A DNA stretch of 6,528 bases from an uncultured Oscillospiraceae bacterium (GTDB taxonomy: Bacteria; Bacillota; Clostridia; Oscillospirales; Oscillospiraceae), in the NCBI GenBank assembly GCA_947624465.1, contig CANQKJ010000122.1, forward strand, positions 1-6,528. The letters are read 5' to 3'. The notes under the pieces were generated by a model. It did no database searches and was not told the DNA's origin. It was given only the letters and a program-made list of their open reading frames with translations. This document shows, in pieces, positions 5,818-6,528 of the stretch. The translations under genes were made by a program, and so were the position numbers. Each line of letters starts with the position of its first letter. The first letter of the stretch is position 1.

Positions 5818-5880
5818 CGGTTGTCTAATCCTTAGATAGCCTCGCATCAGGGCCGACCGTTTACCGGTGGCACCCTTTCT
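5785..5880 (-). ncRNA. Predicted antisense RNA opposite the small ORF 3' end
   Basis: The transcript is predicted to start near 5880, 7 bp after the TATAAT box of the minus-strand promoter. Its leader is AGAAAGGGTGCC. It runs into a hairpin formed by 5825-5813 and 5806-5794: GACAACCGTCACC pairs with GGTGGCGGTTGTC through 13 continuous pairs, one of them U-G, with a 6-nt loop. GCGCTTTAT follows, a weak U-tract, so termination near 5785 is plausible but not certain. The RNA of about 95 nt would be complementary to the last nine sense codons, the stop and the whole right inverted-repeat arm of the small-ORF mRNA. This convergent 3' overlap is the layout of txpA/ratA-type antitoxins. No expression evidence is available from sequence. 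Confidence 0.5.
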
Positions 5881-5892
5881 GTATCCATTATA
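5851..5892 (-). repeat. Right arm of long inverted repeat
   Basis: GGCCGACCG, TTTACCG, GCACCCTTTC and GTATCCATTATA on the plus strand mirror the left arm (5661-5708), including its -10 box (TATAATGGATAC against TATTATCTATAC). Transcripts from both strands would therefore start with similar 5' leaders. Confidence 0.85.
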
Positions 5893-5915
5893 TCCGTCCC
5901 GTCCCATTTTGTCAA
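5887..5915 (-). promoter_or_regulatory. Consensus sigma-A promoter, leftward
   Basis: On the minus strand TTGACA (5915-5910), a 17-bp spacer and TATAAT (5892-5887) are a perfect consensus match in both boxes. It fires into the small-ORF locus, opposite to the rightward promoter at 5638. It lies downstream of a bidirectional terminator that blocks read-through from the minus-strand gene at 5968, so it is unlikely to serve anything but this locus. Confidence 0.85.
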
Positions 5916-5924
5916 GGAAAAATG

Positions 5925-5950
5925 AAAGGCCCGCCGTACGGCGGGCCTTT
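5925..5950. terminator. Bidirectional intrinsic terminator
   Basis: AAAGGCCCGCCG and CGGCGGGCCTTT form a perfect 26-bp palindrome. On the plus strand it is followed by TCAT, giving CCTTTTCAT; on the minus strand the arm ends CCTTTCATTTTTCC. It can end the minus-strand LVIVD gene (stop 18 bp away) and any rightward transcript from the small-ORF locus. Confidence 0.9.
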
Positions 5951-5967
5951 TCATACGCGTTTTCAGC

Positions 5968-6528
5968 TCACACAAGGCAGCGGAGGATATACATCCCGTC
6001 GTGCCAGGTGTCGATGTAGATGTAGCCGCGGTCGTCCACCACGCAGTCCTCGGTGGTGGCGATCATGGGGCCGGGGATGGGGATGGGGAACAGCAGCTTC
6101 TCGGGGTTCGGGGGGATGAAGTAGGCCAGCTCCTTGATGTAGTAGGGGTCGGTCACGTCGAACACCCGGAGGCCGGCGTGGAAGTAGCAGTTGTAGATGC
6201 GGTTGGGGTTGTCCTCCAGCCAGGGCTTGCCCATGGGCTCGTGGATGTTGTGGGGGCCGAAGGGGCCGGGGGCGCCGATGCCGCAGTCGTTGAAGTTGGG
6301 GTACGGGAAGTCTTCCGGCACCTCGGGATAGGGGAACTCTGCCACCAGGGTGGGATCGGCGGGATCGGAGACATCGATCATGTGCAGGTTGTTCATGGGC
6401 TGGGCGCCCTTGTGCACGCCGTTGAGGATCTTGTCCCGGTTGAAGAACGGGAACCGCTCGCCCTCGTTGGTGAGCACGGCGAAGTTCCGGCCGGTGAGGC
6501 GCATATAGGTGTGGCACTGGGCGCCGTC
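5968..6528 (-). CDS. LVIVD-repeat-type beta-propeller protein, C-terminal part (5' end outside window)
   Basis: The frame is open to the window edge, so at least 186 residues of the C-terminal part are visible; the first visible codons read DGAQCHTY before an internal Met. Features typical of LVIVD-repeat proteins include MIDVSDPADPTLVAEFPYPE, GPFGPHNIHEP, YNCYFHAGLRVFDVTDPYYI and KELAYFIPP, each a repeat blade of the form (V/I)(D/Y)(V/I)(S/T)DP. The His/Cys-rich motifs (FGPHNIHEP, NCYFHAG) may bind metal, as in related selenium-binding-protein-like propellers; this is inference. The end DDRGYIYIDTWHDGMYILRCLV closes the last blade. No signal peptide or partner can be judged because the start is missing. 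The biochemical role of this family is largely unknown. Confidence 0.75.
   Translation of the reverse strand, partial: DGAQCHTYMRLTGRNFAVLTNEGERFPFFNRDKILNGVHKGAQPMNNLHMIDVSDPADPTLVAEFPYPEVPEDFPYPNFNDCGIGAPGPFGPHNIHEPMGKPWLEDNPNRIYNCYFHAGLRVFDVTDPYYIKELAYFIPPNPEKLLFPIPIPGPMIATTEDCVVDDRGYIYIDTWHDGMYILRCLV

Noticed and set aside
5710..5907. 65-codon minus-strand open frame across the inverted-repeat locus
   Set aside because: Its start lies upstream of the predicted minus-strand transcript start, it runs through both structured arms, and no ribosome site is evident.

Overview
The window is GC-rich and reads as a chromosomal stretch of a Gram-positive anaerobe of the class Clostridia. The protein sequences, the strong GGAGG-type ribosome binding sites and the intergenic repeat style suggest an Oscillospiraceae-type gut bacterium (Flavonifractor/Lawsonibacter-like). 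That placement is inference; no 16S rRNA or other marker that fixes taxonomy is present.

Left part (1-4804, all + strand): the 3' three quarters of recA; recX; a 310-bp cluster of small palindromic repeats; a DUF559 PD-(D/E)XK-type nuclease-like gene; rimO; pgsA; a hexapeptide-repeat acetyltransferase of the type named in phosphonate operons; and an intrinsic terminator. recA and recX encode the recombinase and its modulator. rimO and pgsA are housekeeping genes (ribosomal protein S12 methylthiolation and phosphatidylglycerol synthesis) often found near recA in Firmicutes. The DUF559 gene and its repeats look like an insertion between recX and rimO: base composition drops, repeats fill the gap almost from the recX stop to the DUF559 ribosome binding site, and the DUF559 stop overlaps the rimO start by 4 bp. 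From DUF559 to the acetyltransferase the genes overlap or are separated by 1-5 bp, so they are probably one transcript.

Middle (4844-5626): a gene for an N-terminal XRE helix-turn-helix joined by a Pro/Ala/Glu linker to about four membrane segments, with a perfect 12-bp palindrome in its probable promoter.

Right part (5638-5915) holds the most unusual structure. Two near-consensus sigma-A promoters with exactly 17-bp spacers face each other about 220 bp apart. Their predicted transcripts start in matching inverted repeats, and between them is a 27-codon GTG-start ORF with a good but hairpin-sequestered Shine-Dalgarno. A strong hairpin overlaps the ORF stop on the opposing transcript. This matches the layout of a type I toxin-antitoxin locus (small peptide mRNA with a closed 5'-3' fold plus an antisense RNA from the other strand), or less likely a MITE-like element carrying outward-in promoters. 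A bidirectional terminator (5925-5950) separates it from a minus-strand gene for an LVIVD-repeat protein that runs off the right end.
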